Shown here piece after piece: positions 33,485 through 39,991 of a DNA stretch of 40,570 nucleotides; within the stretch, counting starts at the first letter, position 1, and every line of letters begins with the position of its first letter. The notes under the pieces are model-generated. The model ran no database searches and was not told the origin of the DNA. It saw only the letters and a program-made list of their open reading frames with translations. The position numbers and the translations under genes are program-made. Origin of the DNA: Alphaproteobacteria bacterium UBA6411 (GTDB lineage Bacteria; Pseudomonadota; Alphaproteobacteria; CAAGCB01; CAG-977); NCBI GenBank assembly GCA_002438565.1, contig DJPN01000019.1, positions 1 through 40,570 of the forward strand, given 5' to 3'.

Positions 33485-33520
33485 ATTGCGAGGAGCGACG
33501 AAGTCGCAACGCGGCAATCT
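33485..33520. repeat. Palindromic intergenic repeat (ATTGCGAGG...GCAATCT type)
   Basis: ATTGC (33485-33489) and GCAAT (33514-33518) form an outer inverted pair around an inner hairpin GCGAC-GAA-GTCGC (33495-33507). This is the layout of dispersed intergenic elements beginning CGTCATTGCGAGG and ending GCAATCT that occur in many proteobacterial genomes. Only one copy is present in the window. It lies between the DUF2934-type gene and queH. Confidence 0.65.
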
Positions 33521-33560
33521 CCGCCTTGGTCGGCACGAGTGCGAACCTATCACGGGACCG

Positions 33561-33581
33561 CCGCGGGCTGCGCCCTCGCGG
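33561..33581. repeat. GC-rich imperfect palindrome in the same gap
   Basis: CCGCG at 33561-33565 pairs with CGCGG at 33577-33581, and inside it GGC pairs with GCC around a TGC loop, leaving a two-base bulge. It is 40 bases from the repeat above and may be part of one composite element that spans about 33405-33600. Confidence 0.4.
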
Positions 33582-33670
33582 TTTCGATAATGTGTTCTCA
33601 GGATGCAGACACACTTATACGTCGGGCTTTTGCCTTTCTCGTGCTTTCAATATTTATAAAGGATTTCCCC

Positions 33671-34222
33671 ATGCCCAAACTGCTGCTTCTGTCCTGTTGC
33701 GCGCCGTGTTCGTGCGCCGTCGTCGCCAAAGCTGCGCGGGAACACGCGGATATGACGGTTTTGTTTTACAATCCGAACATCCAGCCCCGCGCCGAATACG
33801 AAAAACGCCGCGACGAACAAAAGCGGTTCTGCGACGATTTTGGTGTTCCCTTTGTCGAATTGCCTTACAATCCCGCCGATTGGCTGGAAGCGGTCAAAGG
33901 ATTGGAAAACGAACCCGAACGCGGCAAACGGTGTTCCGTGTGCTTTTTATTCCGCCTGCGCCGCGCCGCCGCTTATGCCAAAGAAAACGGCTTTAACGCG
34001 TTTTCGTCCGTCCTTGGCGTGTCGCGGTACAAAGATTTGAACCAAGTCAACGCCGCCGCGGAAACCGCCGCCGCCGAAACGGGCATCCCTTATGACTTGA
34101 CCAACTGGCGCAAAGGCGGATTGGAACAGAAACGGCAACGACTGGTCAAAGAAACGGCGATGTATGCGCAAAATTATTGCGGCTGTCCGTTTTCAATCAG
34201 AGGCACGTCCTCGTCGTCGTAA
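33671..34222 (+). CDS. queH: Epoxyqueuosine reductase QueH
   Basis: QueH reduces epoxyqueuosine to queuosine in the anticodon of tRNAs decoding NAC/NAU, a non-homologous replacement of QueG. The 183-residue protein has the diagnostic SCCAPCSC near the N-terminus (Cys9-Cys10), YNPNIQPRAEYEKRRDEQ, RCSVCFLFRLRRAA, FSSVLGVSRYKDLNQVN, NWRKGGLEQKRQRLVKE and the terminal YCGCPFS. I start at 33671 because AAAGGA lies about eight bases upstream and the CC motif then sits at residues 9-10, as in known QueH. Longer frames run back through the repeat region. Its last 49 bases overlap the 3' end of rmuC on the other strand. Confidence 0.94.
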   Translation: MPKLLLLSCCAPCSCAVVAKAAREHADMTVLFYNPNIQPRAEYEKRRDEQKRFCDDFGVPFVELPYNPADWLEAVKGLENEPERGKRCSVCFLFRLRRAAAYAKENGFNAFSSVLGVSRYKDLNQVNAAAETAAAETGIPYDLTNWRKGGLEQKRQRLVKETAMYAQNYCGCPFSIRGTSSSS

Positions 34223-35436
34223 TCAACGGTAAAATCTTTGGCCGCTTTTGCTCCCTGCTGTTTCAGCTTCGCCGCCCAGCCGATAGCGTTGCCCTTGCCC
34301 TCGGACAGCTTCTTAAAAGCGTTGTCGTAGCTGGATTTCGCCTTGGTCAATGCTTTGTCGATATCCTGCATGTCTTCGACGAAAGCAACCAACTTGTCAT
34401 GCAGTTTTCCGCCGATGTCGGCAATTTGCTGAACGTTTCTGTTTTGCCGCTCGATACGCCACATATTTTCGACCGTGCGCAAAATCGGCAGTAAAGACGA
34501 TGCCGTCGTTATCGCGATGTTGGCTTTGTACGCCGCTTCGTAAATGTCGGGATCGGCCTGCAAAGCCGCCAAGTAAGCATGTTCGACGGGAATGAACATA
34601 AACACGTAATCCAATCCGGCGTCTTTGACTTTAGACTGGTAATCCTTGCCCGACAGTCCTTTGATGTGATTTCGCAAAGCCTGCACATGTTCCGCCAAAA
34701 ACCGCTTTTTATCGTCAGGATTGTCCGCGTTCACATATCGGGTATATGCGTTCAATGACACTTTGCAGTCCACGATTAAACGGCGGTTGTTCGGCAGATT
34801 CACGACATAGTCGGGTCTTCTGTTATGCCCGTCTTCATCCTTTACGTTTTCCTGTACGGTGTAGTTAATTCCGCGCTGAAAGCCAGCCACCTCAAATACG
34901 CGCTCCAACTGCGTTTCCCCCCAATCGCCCTGATGTTTGGTATTGCCTTTCAAAGCGTTCGCCAGCCCTTTGGCTTCGTCGCTTAAACGGCTGTTCATTT
35001 CCAACAGGTTTTTCAGCTGAGCGTCCAGCTGTCCGCGTCCCGCCGCCTGTACTTGTTTAAAGTCGTCCATGCCTTTTTGAAAAGCGGTCAGCTGTTCTTT
35101 CAGCGGAGTTAAAATTTGCCCGAAACTTTGCTGCTGGTTTTCTGTTTGTGTTTTCAAAATATCGGCGGACACCGCTTTGAACTGCACGGTCAAAGCTTCG
35201 CGCATTTGGTTTAATTCCTCAACACGTTTATTTAAATGCCCCGCATCCGATTTCAGCTCCGCCGTTTCCCGAATCAGCGTTTCCTTTTCAGCCGTCAAGC
35301 GTTGATTTTCAACTGTCAGTTCCTCAACACGGCGGTTCAAAAATTCCGTTTCGGGGGATTGCCTTTTACGCAGCAACAGCAGCAATCCCGTAATCACGGC
35401 CAAAATCGCCAAGGTGGCCACATCGGTCCAAGCCAT
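34174..35436 (-). CDS. rmuC: DNA recombination protein RmuC
   Basis: RmuC proteins limit DNA rearrangements at inverted repeats and have a nuclease-like fold. The 420-residue protein has an N-terminal transmembrane helix (about 5-23), a coiled coil (about 28-150) and the RmuC core with GDWGETQLERVFEVAGFQRG, RRPDYVVNLPNNRRLIVDCK (nuclease-like Asp and Lys), DYVFMFIPVEHAYLAAL and ASSLLPILRTVENMWR. The acidic C-terminal tail overlaps the queH 3' end in antisense. AAGGAG precedes the ATG, and a strong terminator for the upstream gene ends 19 bases before the start codon. Confidence 0.94.
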   Translation of the reverse strand: MAWTDVATLAILAVITGLLLLLRKRQSPETEFLNRRVEELTVENQRLTAEKETLIRETAELKSDAGHLNKRVEELNQMREALTVQFKAVSADILKTQTENQQQSFGQILTPLKEQLTAFQKGMDDFKQVQAAGRGQLDAQLKNLLEMNSRLSDEAKGLANALKGNTKHQGDWGETQLERVFEVAGFQRGINYTVQENVKDEDGHNRRPDYVVNLPNNRRLIVDCKVSLNAYTRYVNADNPDDKKRFLAEHVQALRNHIKGLSGKDYQSKVKDAGLDYVFMFIPVEHAYLAALQADPDIYEAAYKANIAITTASSLLPILRTVENMWRIERQNRNVQQIADIGGKLHDKLVAFVEDMQDIDKALTKAKSSYDNAFKKLSEGKGNAIGWAAKLKQQGAKAAKDFTVDYDDEDVPLIENGQPQ

Positions 35437-35454
35437 TATTTTTCTCCTTATGCA

Positions 35455-35480
35455 AAAACCCCTTCGCGCGAAGGGGTTTT
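35455..35480 (-). terminator. Perfect palindromic terminator between the 35497 gene and rmuC
   Basis: A 26-base perfect palindrome: AAAACCCCTTCG at 35455-35466 pairs in full with its mirror up to 35480, with T-runs on both strands. On the minus strand it follows the lipoprotein gene that ends at 35497 and directly precedes the rmuC ribosome-binding site. Confidence 0.85.
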
Positions 35481-35496
35481 GCCGTTCGTTTTTTTA

Positions 35497-36063
35497 TTAT
35501 TCAGCCGTTTCAAACACTTTTCTAAGCACAACTTCGGACTTTGTAATCGTCGAAGCTTTCGCCCCGTAACGCTGAAGCTTGAAATTCGCGTTTTGCTTTT
35601 GATTGGCAGCCTCGCACGGACAAGCGACCGCCCCGACATAATAGGAACCGGGCTGCAAGCCTTTGAATACGAAATTTCCGTCTTTGTCGGTTCTGACCTG
35701 TTTATTGTACTGCAAAGCAATCGGATCGGCCTCTTCCAGCGGTTCGTTTTTAGTCCAGTTGCGCACAAACCATTCCTCGGAATAGTCGGTTGCGGGATTC
35801 AGCACAACCAGCTGATTGGCCAGACATTCCTGCCCGCCGTCGACATCAATGCACAATTTTCCGAACAGCTCGGCATCGCCCGTTCCTTCAAACGGCTTGT
35901 ATTGCTCGGGGTTCAGTTTAATCTGACGCGGCAGCGCGGGAATCGGCGCGCACGGCGCGGGTTTTGCCTGTTCAACTTCCGCTTTGGCTTTTTCCTGCTC
36001 GTCGGATTTTGAACATGCCGCAACAAGGCTGAGCGTCAACAAAGAAATCAGCAGTTTTTTCAT
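35497..36063 (-). CDS. Lipoprotein with a carboxypeptidase-regulatory/prealbumin-like segment
   Basis: The ATG at 36063 gives MKKLLISLLTLSLVAACSKS, a lipoprotein signal with lipobox VAAC, and AAGGAG lies eight bases upstream; longer frames lack this. A Glu/Lys/Ala/Pro linker follows. The C-terminal half contains VRTDKDGNFVFKGLQPGSYY, the hallmark of prealbumin-like beta sandwiches (carboxypeptidase regulatory or CNA-B type), and six cysteines including a CPC motif. It is 188 residues, probably anchored in the periplasm, and transcribed alone from the promoter at 36098-36126. The function is unknown. Confidence 0.78.
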   Translation of the reverse strand: MKKLLISLLTLSLVAACSKSDEQEKAKAEVEQAKPAPCAPIPALPRQIKLNPEQYKPFEGTGDAELFGKLCIDVDGGQECLANQLVVLNPATDYSEEWFVRNWTKNEPLEEADPIALQYNKQVRTDKDGNFVFKGLQPGSYYVGAVACPCEAANQKQNANFKLQRYGAKASTITKSEVVLRKVFETAE

Positions 36064-36097
36064 ATCAAGGACTCCTTGTTTCAATTTTGTTTCCATT

Positions 36098-36126
36098 ATT
36101 AGAAGCTTTTTTGCCGCTTTTGTCAA
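36098..36126 (-). promoter_or_regulatory. Strong sigma-70-like promoter of the lipoprotein gene
   Basis: On the minus strand a perfect TTGACA (36121-36126) and TCTAAT (36098-36103) are separated by 17 bases, about 35 bases upstream of the start codon. It is one half of a divergent promoter pair. Confidence 0.65.
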
Positions 36127-36133
36127 TTCGGCA

Positions 36134-36161
36134 TTTACCGAACGGGAATAATCGGTATAAT
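36134..36161 (+). promoter_or_regulatory. Sigma-70-like promoter of the Sel1 gene
   Basis: TTTACC (36134-36139) and a perfect TATAAT (36156-36161) are separated by 16 bases, 26 bases upstream of the ATG at 36188. The -35 box lies only seven bases from that of the divergent promoter, within a small inverted repeat TTCGG/CCGAA (36127-36142). Confidence 0.6.
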
Positions 36162-36187
36162 CAAAAGCTCTCAGAAAGGATTTGCCT

Positions 36188-37279
36188 ATGCGTTTCGGCA
36201 TGTTGTTGTTTTTGATGTTTGCAGCTTTTCCGCATACCGTCCATGCGGAAAAAACGGATTTTCAGTCGGCAGAAAGCCTGCTTTATGCGCGCAAAACATC
36301 TTTGGCGGTTCCCCGTTTGGCCAATTTGTGCGAAGCGGGAACTTTGCGGGCGTGTTCATTGCTTGGCTTTGCGTACAACGCGGGACGCTACGGATTGAAA
36401 AAGGACGAAGAGCAAGGCGTTTCGTGGTACGAAAAATGCGCCGAACAGGAAAAAAACTTTTTCTGCCACAACGAATTGGGACGTTTTTACGTCCGCCGCG
36501 GCGATTACGACAAAGCGCTGATTTATTACAAGGCGGGAGCGCAAAAAGGAAACTCCGAAGCCCAATACCGCTACGGCAAAATGATTTTGGACGGCAAAGG
36601 CGTCCATCCCGATGCGGAAAAAGCGCTGCGCTGGCTGCGCCGCGCCGCCCATTCCGTCAAAAAGCCCAGCAAGCCCGCTCAATGTCTGCTGGTTGAAATG
36701 TCATATTACGGAATCGGCATGAAGCCCAGTGCGAAAGACACGGCTTACTGGCTGAAAAAATGCGACAATCCGCTGATTAGGGCATTGCGTTCCTTTTACG
36801 GACACGGCGTTGCCAAAGACCGCGCGAAAGCCAAGGAAATTTTGACGCAATTCAAACTGACTGAAGCTTTGGGCGACTGGAAAGACTTTACGGGACAAGG
36901 GACTCCGTCCGTCGGGAAAACAACCGTGCGCGATCAAAACGTTCCCGAAGACTGCTTCAAGCAGGAACTGCTGTTCGGAACGGGACGCAAAAACCCGAAA
37001 ATCGAAACGTACGCGGTCAAAATCTTTCATCCCGATTTTTACAGAACTTTCGACGTCCGCGACGGCTACATGGAAAAAATCGGCGGCGGCGAACAAATGT
37101 TTGAAGCCTGCGGCACGACTTTCTATACGACAATCGAAAACAAACGCCTGTTCAACAAAGCGCTGAAGCAAGGCGCGGTCATCAAAATCGGCGTTTACAC
37201 AAACGCCTGTCTGGGTTCGGAAATCCGCGGCGTATGCGCCTTAAATCTGCCGTGGAAAGAAACGGAGGCTGCCGAATGA
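36188..37279 (+). CDS. Secreted Sel1-repeat protein
   Basis: The 363-residue protein has a signal peptide (MRFGMLLFLMFAAFPHTVHA) and then at least four Sel1-like repeats between about 35 and 235, recognised by LLGFAYNAGRYGLKKDEEQG, NELGRFYVRRGDYDKALIYY, YRYGKMILDGKGVHPDAEKA and the repeat around YYGIGMKPSAKD. The C-terminal 120 residues form a distinct domain without repeats, with three cysteines. AAAGGA precedes the ATG. Sel1 proteins are scaffolds in signalling and envelope processes. Its stop overlaps the next start (ATGA), so it is coupled to the cysteine-rich protein. Confidence 0.85.
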   Translation: MRFGMLLFLMFAAFPHTVHAEKTDFQSAESLLYARKTSLAVPRLANLCEAGTLRACSLLGFAYNAGRYGLKKDEEQGVSWYEKCAEQEKNFFCHNELGRFYVRRGDYDKALIYYKAGAQKGNSEAQYRYGKMILDGKGVHPDAEKALRWLRRAAHSVKKPSKPAQCLLVEMSYYGIGMKPSAKDTAYWLKKCDNPLIRALRSFYGHGVAKDRAKAKEILTQFKLTEALGDWKDFTGQGTPSVGKTTVRDQNVPEDCFKQELLFGTGRKNPKIETYAVKIFHPDFYRTFDVRDGYMEKIGGGEQMFEACGTTFYTTIENKRLFNKALKQGAVIKIGVYTNACLGSEIRGVCALNLPWKETEAAE

Positions 37280-38064
37280 AACCCTTTTTGCTGTTGATTT
37301 TTCTGTTTTGGACGGAATCCGCCGCCGCTTACAGCTATTCCTATGTTCCGAAATCATCCGCGCCCGTCATTTACAACTTTTTGTACCGCAAACGCGAAAA
37401 GTGTCAAACAGGGGAAAAACAGCCGTATCCCAAACAAATCGGCGCGTGCGTATCCTGCCCCGAAAACAGTTCGTATATGATTGACGACACCAAAAACAAA
37501 GCGTTCTGCCTGCGCTGTCCCGACGGCACGCTGCTGGCGAAAAAGGACGGATATCCGATGTGTTTGAGCCTGTATCCCGTTGTCGACGGAAAGGCCGTCA
37601 AACCGTCAAACCGCGACGTTTCCCCGTCCGATTTGGAACGGATGGCTTTCGGATTGAGCGCGGCGTACAAAACGGCCCTGCCGCCCAAAGAGCAAACAGC
37701 GGAAAAAACTTTCCGCAACAAAGAACCTTTAAAAAACGTTTGCCCGTCCGTTTATCCCGACGATCCGAAAGCCGTCCGCGAAATCGAGATTTGCAAACGC
37801 TTGGCTCAGCAAAACGATTTTTTATGCCCGTATGTCGAAAAAAACGCGGAAAACCGCTGGACATGCCGCGCCTGTCCGAAAAACGCGCCGTATAAAGACA
37901 AACAAGGGGGATGTTTTACATGCCCTTACGGTGAAGAAATGGTGTCCCTGCCCGACGGAAAATCCGTGTGCGCGTCCGCGGCTCCGAAACCCGAAAAGAA
38001 AAAGCCCGCCGTAAAAAAATCGACGGGCAAAAAGAAAACAGTCAAACGCAAAAAGCGGCGTTAG
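37276..38064 (+). CDS. Secreted CxxC-rich protein with basic tail
   Basis: The start overlaps the Sel1 stop and gives MKPFLLLIFLFWTESAAA, a signal peptide. The 262-residue protein has repeated short cysteine modules: CVSCPENSSY, CLRCPDGTLL, CRACPKNAPY and CFTCPYGEEM, each CxxCP followed by a small turn, resembling growth-factor-receptor-like cysteine repeats. Two further cysteine regions lie between. The last 25 residues are Lys/Arg-rich (ending KRKKRR). No family is recognised. Disulfide-bonded periplasmic or surface protein is the likely form; the basic tail could bind nucleic acid, peptidoglycan or lipopolysaccharide. Its stop overlaps the trmJ stop by four bases. Confidence 0.75.
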   Translation: MKPFLLLIFLFWTESAAAYSYSYVPKSSAPVIYNFLYRKREKCQTGEKQPYPKQIGACVSCPENSSYMIDDTKNKAFCLRCPDGTLLAKKDGYPMCLSLYPVVDGKAVKPSNRDVSPSDLERMAFGLSAAYKTALPPKEQTAEKTFRNKEPLKNVCPSVYPDDPKAVREIEICKRLAQQNDFLCPYVEKNAENRWTCRACPKNAPYKDKQGGCFTCPYGEEMVSLPDGKSVCASAAPKPEKKKPAVKKSTGKKKTVKRKKRR

Positions 38065-38774
38065 CGCCTTAAATCCGTAATAACGCCGTGCAGGGTTCTG
38101 ACGTCTTGCGAAGTCAAATTCGCACGCGAAAAGATGCTGCGCAAATTACGCATCATGCGCGGTTTCTTTTCGGGCGAACGGAAATATCCGACCTGTTCCA
38201 ATTCGTCCTCCAAATGGGTAAACAGGTGTTCCAGTTCTGTTTTGTCCGCGGGAACGGTATTCGGCGCCGCCAGATATTCCTCCGCCGTCGAATCGGTCAA
38301 ACGGAAAATCTCGTACCCCGTCAGCAAAACAGCCTGCGCCAAATTCAGCGAACAATGCTTCGGATTCAGCGGGATGTTTACAATCGCGTCGGCGTACGCC
38401 ACGTCTTCGTTTTCCAGCCCCGTGCGTTCGGGACCGAACATCACGCCGCATTTGACGCCCCGCGATTGCTGATTTTGAATGTCCTTGGCCATTCCCTGCC
38501 CCGTAAAAACAGGTTTTATCATATCGCGCGGACGCCCCGTCGTTGCGTAGACTTTCTGTAAATCCGCAACGGCTTCCTCTACGGTTTTAAAAATCTTTGC
38601 GTTGCGCAAAATTTCATCCGCGCCCGAAGACGCCGCAATCGCGCGCGAGCAAAGCGGATCTTCGTCGGGATCGACCAAACGCATTTCGGCTATGGCGCAA
38701 TTCATCATGGCGCGCGCCGCCGTGCCGACATTTTCCGCCAACTGCGGACGAACCAAAATAAATACGGGCTGCAT
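38061..38774 (-). CDS. trmJ: tRNA (cytidine/uridine-32-2'-O)-methyltransferase TrmJ-like (SPOUT)
   Basis: TrmJ methylates the 2'-hydroxyl of position 32 in tRNA anticodon loops using S-adenosylmethionine. The 237-residue protein shows the SpoU/TrmH motifs: motif 1 LVRPQLAENVGTAARAMMNC, motif 2 CGVMFGPERTGLENEDV and motif 3 IPLNPKHCSLNLAQAVLLTGYE, which form the trefoil knot. A helical C-terminal extension of about 80 residues is typical of TrmJ rather than TrmL. It is convergent with the cysteine-rich gene and starts three bases after the unknown periplasmic gene, with which it shares an operon. Confidence 0.92.
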   Translation of the reverse strand: MQPVFILVRPQLAENVGTAARAMMNCAIAEMRLVDPDEDPLCSRAIAASSGADEILRNAKIFKTVEEAVADLQKVYATTGRPRDMIKPVFTGQGMAKDIQNQQSRGVKCGVMFGPERTGLENEDVAYADAIVNIPLNPKHCSLNLAQAVLLTGYEIFRLTDSTAEEYLAAPNTVPADKTELEHLFTHLEDELEQVGYFRSPEKKPRMMRNLRSIFSRANLTSQDVRTLHGVITDLRR

Positions 38775-38777
38775 GGC

Positions 38778-39338
38778 TTATTTCTTTTTCAAAATCGTCA
38801 TTTGTTTTTTCTGCTGTTCCAGCAAAGATTTGAACGGAATCCCCAACGTGTTTTCCGTTTTGCGAATGACTTGACGGCGAATCGCCTTGGCATCGTCGGG
38901 CGTTTTGTATTCCGGCGGCTGAATGGTCGAAAACGCGTCCATCATCAGCTTTGACGCGTCGTCGGGATTTTTCCGGATTTCGTTTTCCAAACCTTCGGGC
39001 AAATCAATGCCGTTTTCACGCATGATTTTAACGGATTCGACCGCCTCTTTCGTTGTCATGTCCGCAAAGCTGTCGTTTGCGCGGTACATATCGTTTGCAT
39101 CGACCGCACCCAATCCGTTTGGAACGGCTTTCAATTCCAAAAAATCCTCAATCGACAAATCGCCGATATCGGCAACCGCCTGCCCTGTTTGAACGGATTG
39201 GCGGTTCAAACGCTCCATTTCGACCTTGTTCTTGGCGATTCGCGCGGCGGCGGCAGAGATATCCTCGCCGGCAAAAGCGGAAGAAGCGGTAAAAGCGCAA
39301 ACGCCTGCAACAATCAAAAATCCTGTCAAACAACGCAT
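38778..39338 (-). CDS. Periplasmic protein of unknown function
   Basis: The 186-residue product has a signal peptide with cleavage expected after SSAFA (residue 23). The rest is helical and charged, with many Asp, Lys and Met residues, and no cysteine in the mature part. No known motif is seen. It is the first gene of a two-gene transcript with trmJ, three bases apart, which is probably incidental to its function. A promoter-like site lies upstream at 39370-39398. Confidence 0.7.
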   Translation of the reverse strand: MRCLTGFLIVAGVCAFTASSAFAGEDISAAAARIAKNKVEMERLNRQSVQTGQAVADIGDLSIEDFLELKAVPNGLGAVDANDMYRANDSFADMTTKEAVESVKIMRENGIDLPEGLENEIRKNPDDASKLMMDAFSTIQPPEYKTPDDAKAIRRQVIRKTENTLGIPFKSLLEQQKKQMTILKKK

Positions 39339-39369
39339 CGGGCAATCCTTTTCATAAACGATAGCGATG

Positions 39370-39398
39370 ATTATATCTCAAACCGTCGGCATTGTATA
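39370..39398 (-). promoter_or_regulatory. Putative promoter of the 38778-39338 gene and trmJ
   Basis: On the minus strand a perfect TATAAT (39370-39375) lies 17 bases from TATACA (39393-39398), about 30 bases upstream of the start codon. The -35 match is moderate. Confidence 0.45.
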
Positions 39399-39465
39399 CA
39401 CCGAAGGGCGGTCTTTTTATTTTTTCCCGCTTGGCGCATCATAAACAAGCAAGGAGAAAAACGCC

Positions 39466-39945
39466 ATGGCTAAAATTTTAAACTTGAAATATCCGCTGAT
39501 TCTGTTTTGGCTGGCCAGTTTGGCCGTCGGAATTTTGTTCACAGTCGTCATTGACGCCAACAAAGGCGAAGTCGTCGCCGGTACAAACGGCCAATTCGTC
39601 ATGCCGTCGTCCCGAACAATGTGGCTGCTTTGCTGTTCCGTTGCTTATTTGTGTCAAGCCGCGTCCTATTCCATCATCAGCGAAATCGCCCGCGAAGAGG
39701 ATGACGAAATCCCCGTTTTGCTGTTCTGGGCGCAGTTTTTCCTGCTGGTCGTTTGGCTGGGATTGTATTTCGGCCTGCATCTGGCAGGGGCGGCTTTGTT
39801 CGATTTGTTCGCCGCCGTTTTGATAATGACGTTCGGTTTTTCGGAATTCCGCGCGATGTCGACGATTGCCGCTTTGCTGATGCTGCCGTATATCGGACTG
39901 GTTTGCTTTTTGCTGTTTATGAACATCTACACGTTTTTGATTTAA
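39466..39945 (+). CDS. TspO/MBR-like membrane protein
   Basis: The 159-residue protein has four to five hydrophobic helices. The second half follows the TspO pattern: FWAQFFLLVVWLGLYFGLHL, then an Ala/Leu-rich helix and LLMLPYIGLVCFLLFMNIYT, which aligns with the conserved LPYxxWxxFAxxLN segment, though the key Trp is replaced. A Pro-containing loop (FVMPSSRTMW) corresponds to the TspO loop. TspO proteins bind porphyrins and other hydrophobic ligands in the inner or outer membrane. The divergence makes ligand binding uncertain. AAGGAG precedes the ATG, and a strong terminator follows. Confidence 0.65.
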   Translation: MAKILNLKYPLILFWLASLAVGILFTVVIDANKGEVVAGTNGQFVMPSSRTMWLLCCSVAYLCQAASYSIISEIAREEDDEIPVLLFWAQFFLLVVWLGLYFGLHLAGAALFDLFAAVLIMTFGFSEFRAMSTIAALLMLPYIGLVCFLLFMNIYTFLI

Positions 39946-39950
39946 ACATA

Positions 39951-39976
39951 GAAAAAGGGGCTTGCGCCCCTTTTTC
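39951..39976. terminator. Bidirectional terminator between the TspO-like gene and the pilin gene
   Basis: An 11-bp perfect stem, GAAAAAGGGGC (39951-39961) with GCCCCTTTTTC (39966-39976), surrounds a TTGC loop. T-runs on both strands serve the two convergent genes. Confidence 0.88.
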
Positions 39977-39991
39977 AAATTGTAAAACTGA

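Noticed and set aside
33485..33520. CRISPR repeat
   Set aside because: There is one unit only, without regular spacers or cas genes.
33425..33670. Upstream extension of queH or a separate gene in the gap
   Set aside because: The open frames there pass through palindromic repeat sequence and have no good ribosome site; the QueH CC motif fits the start at 33671.
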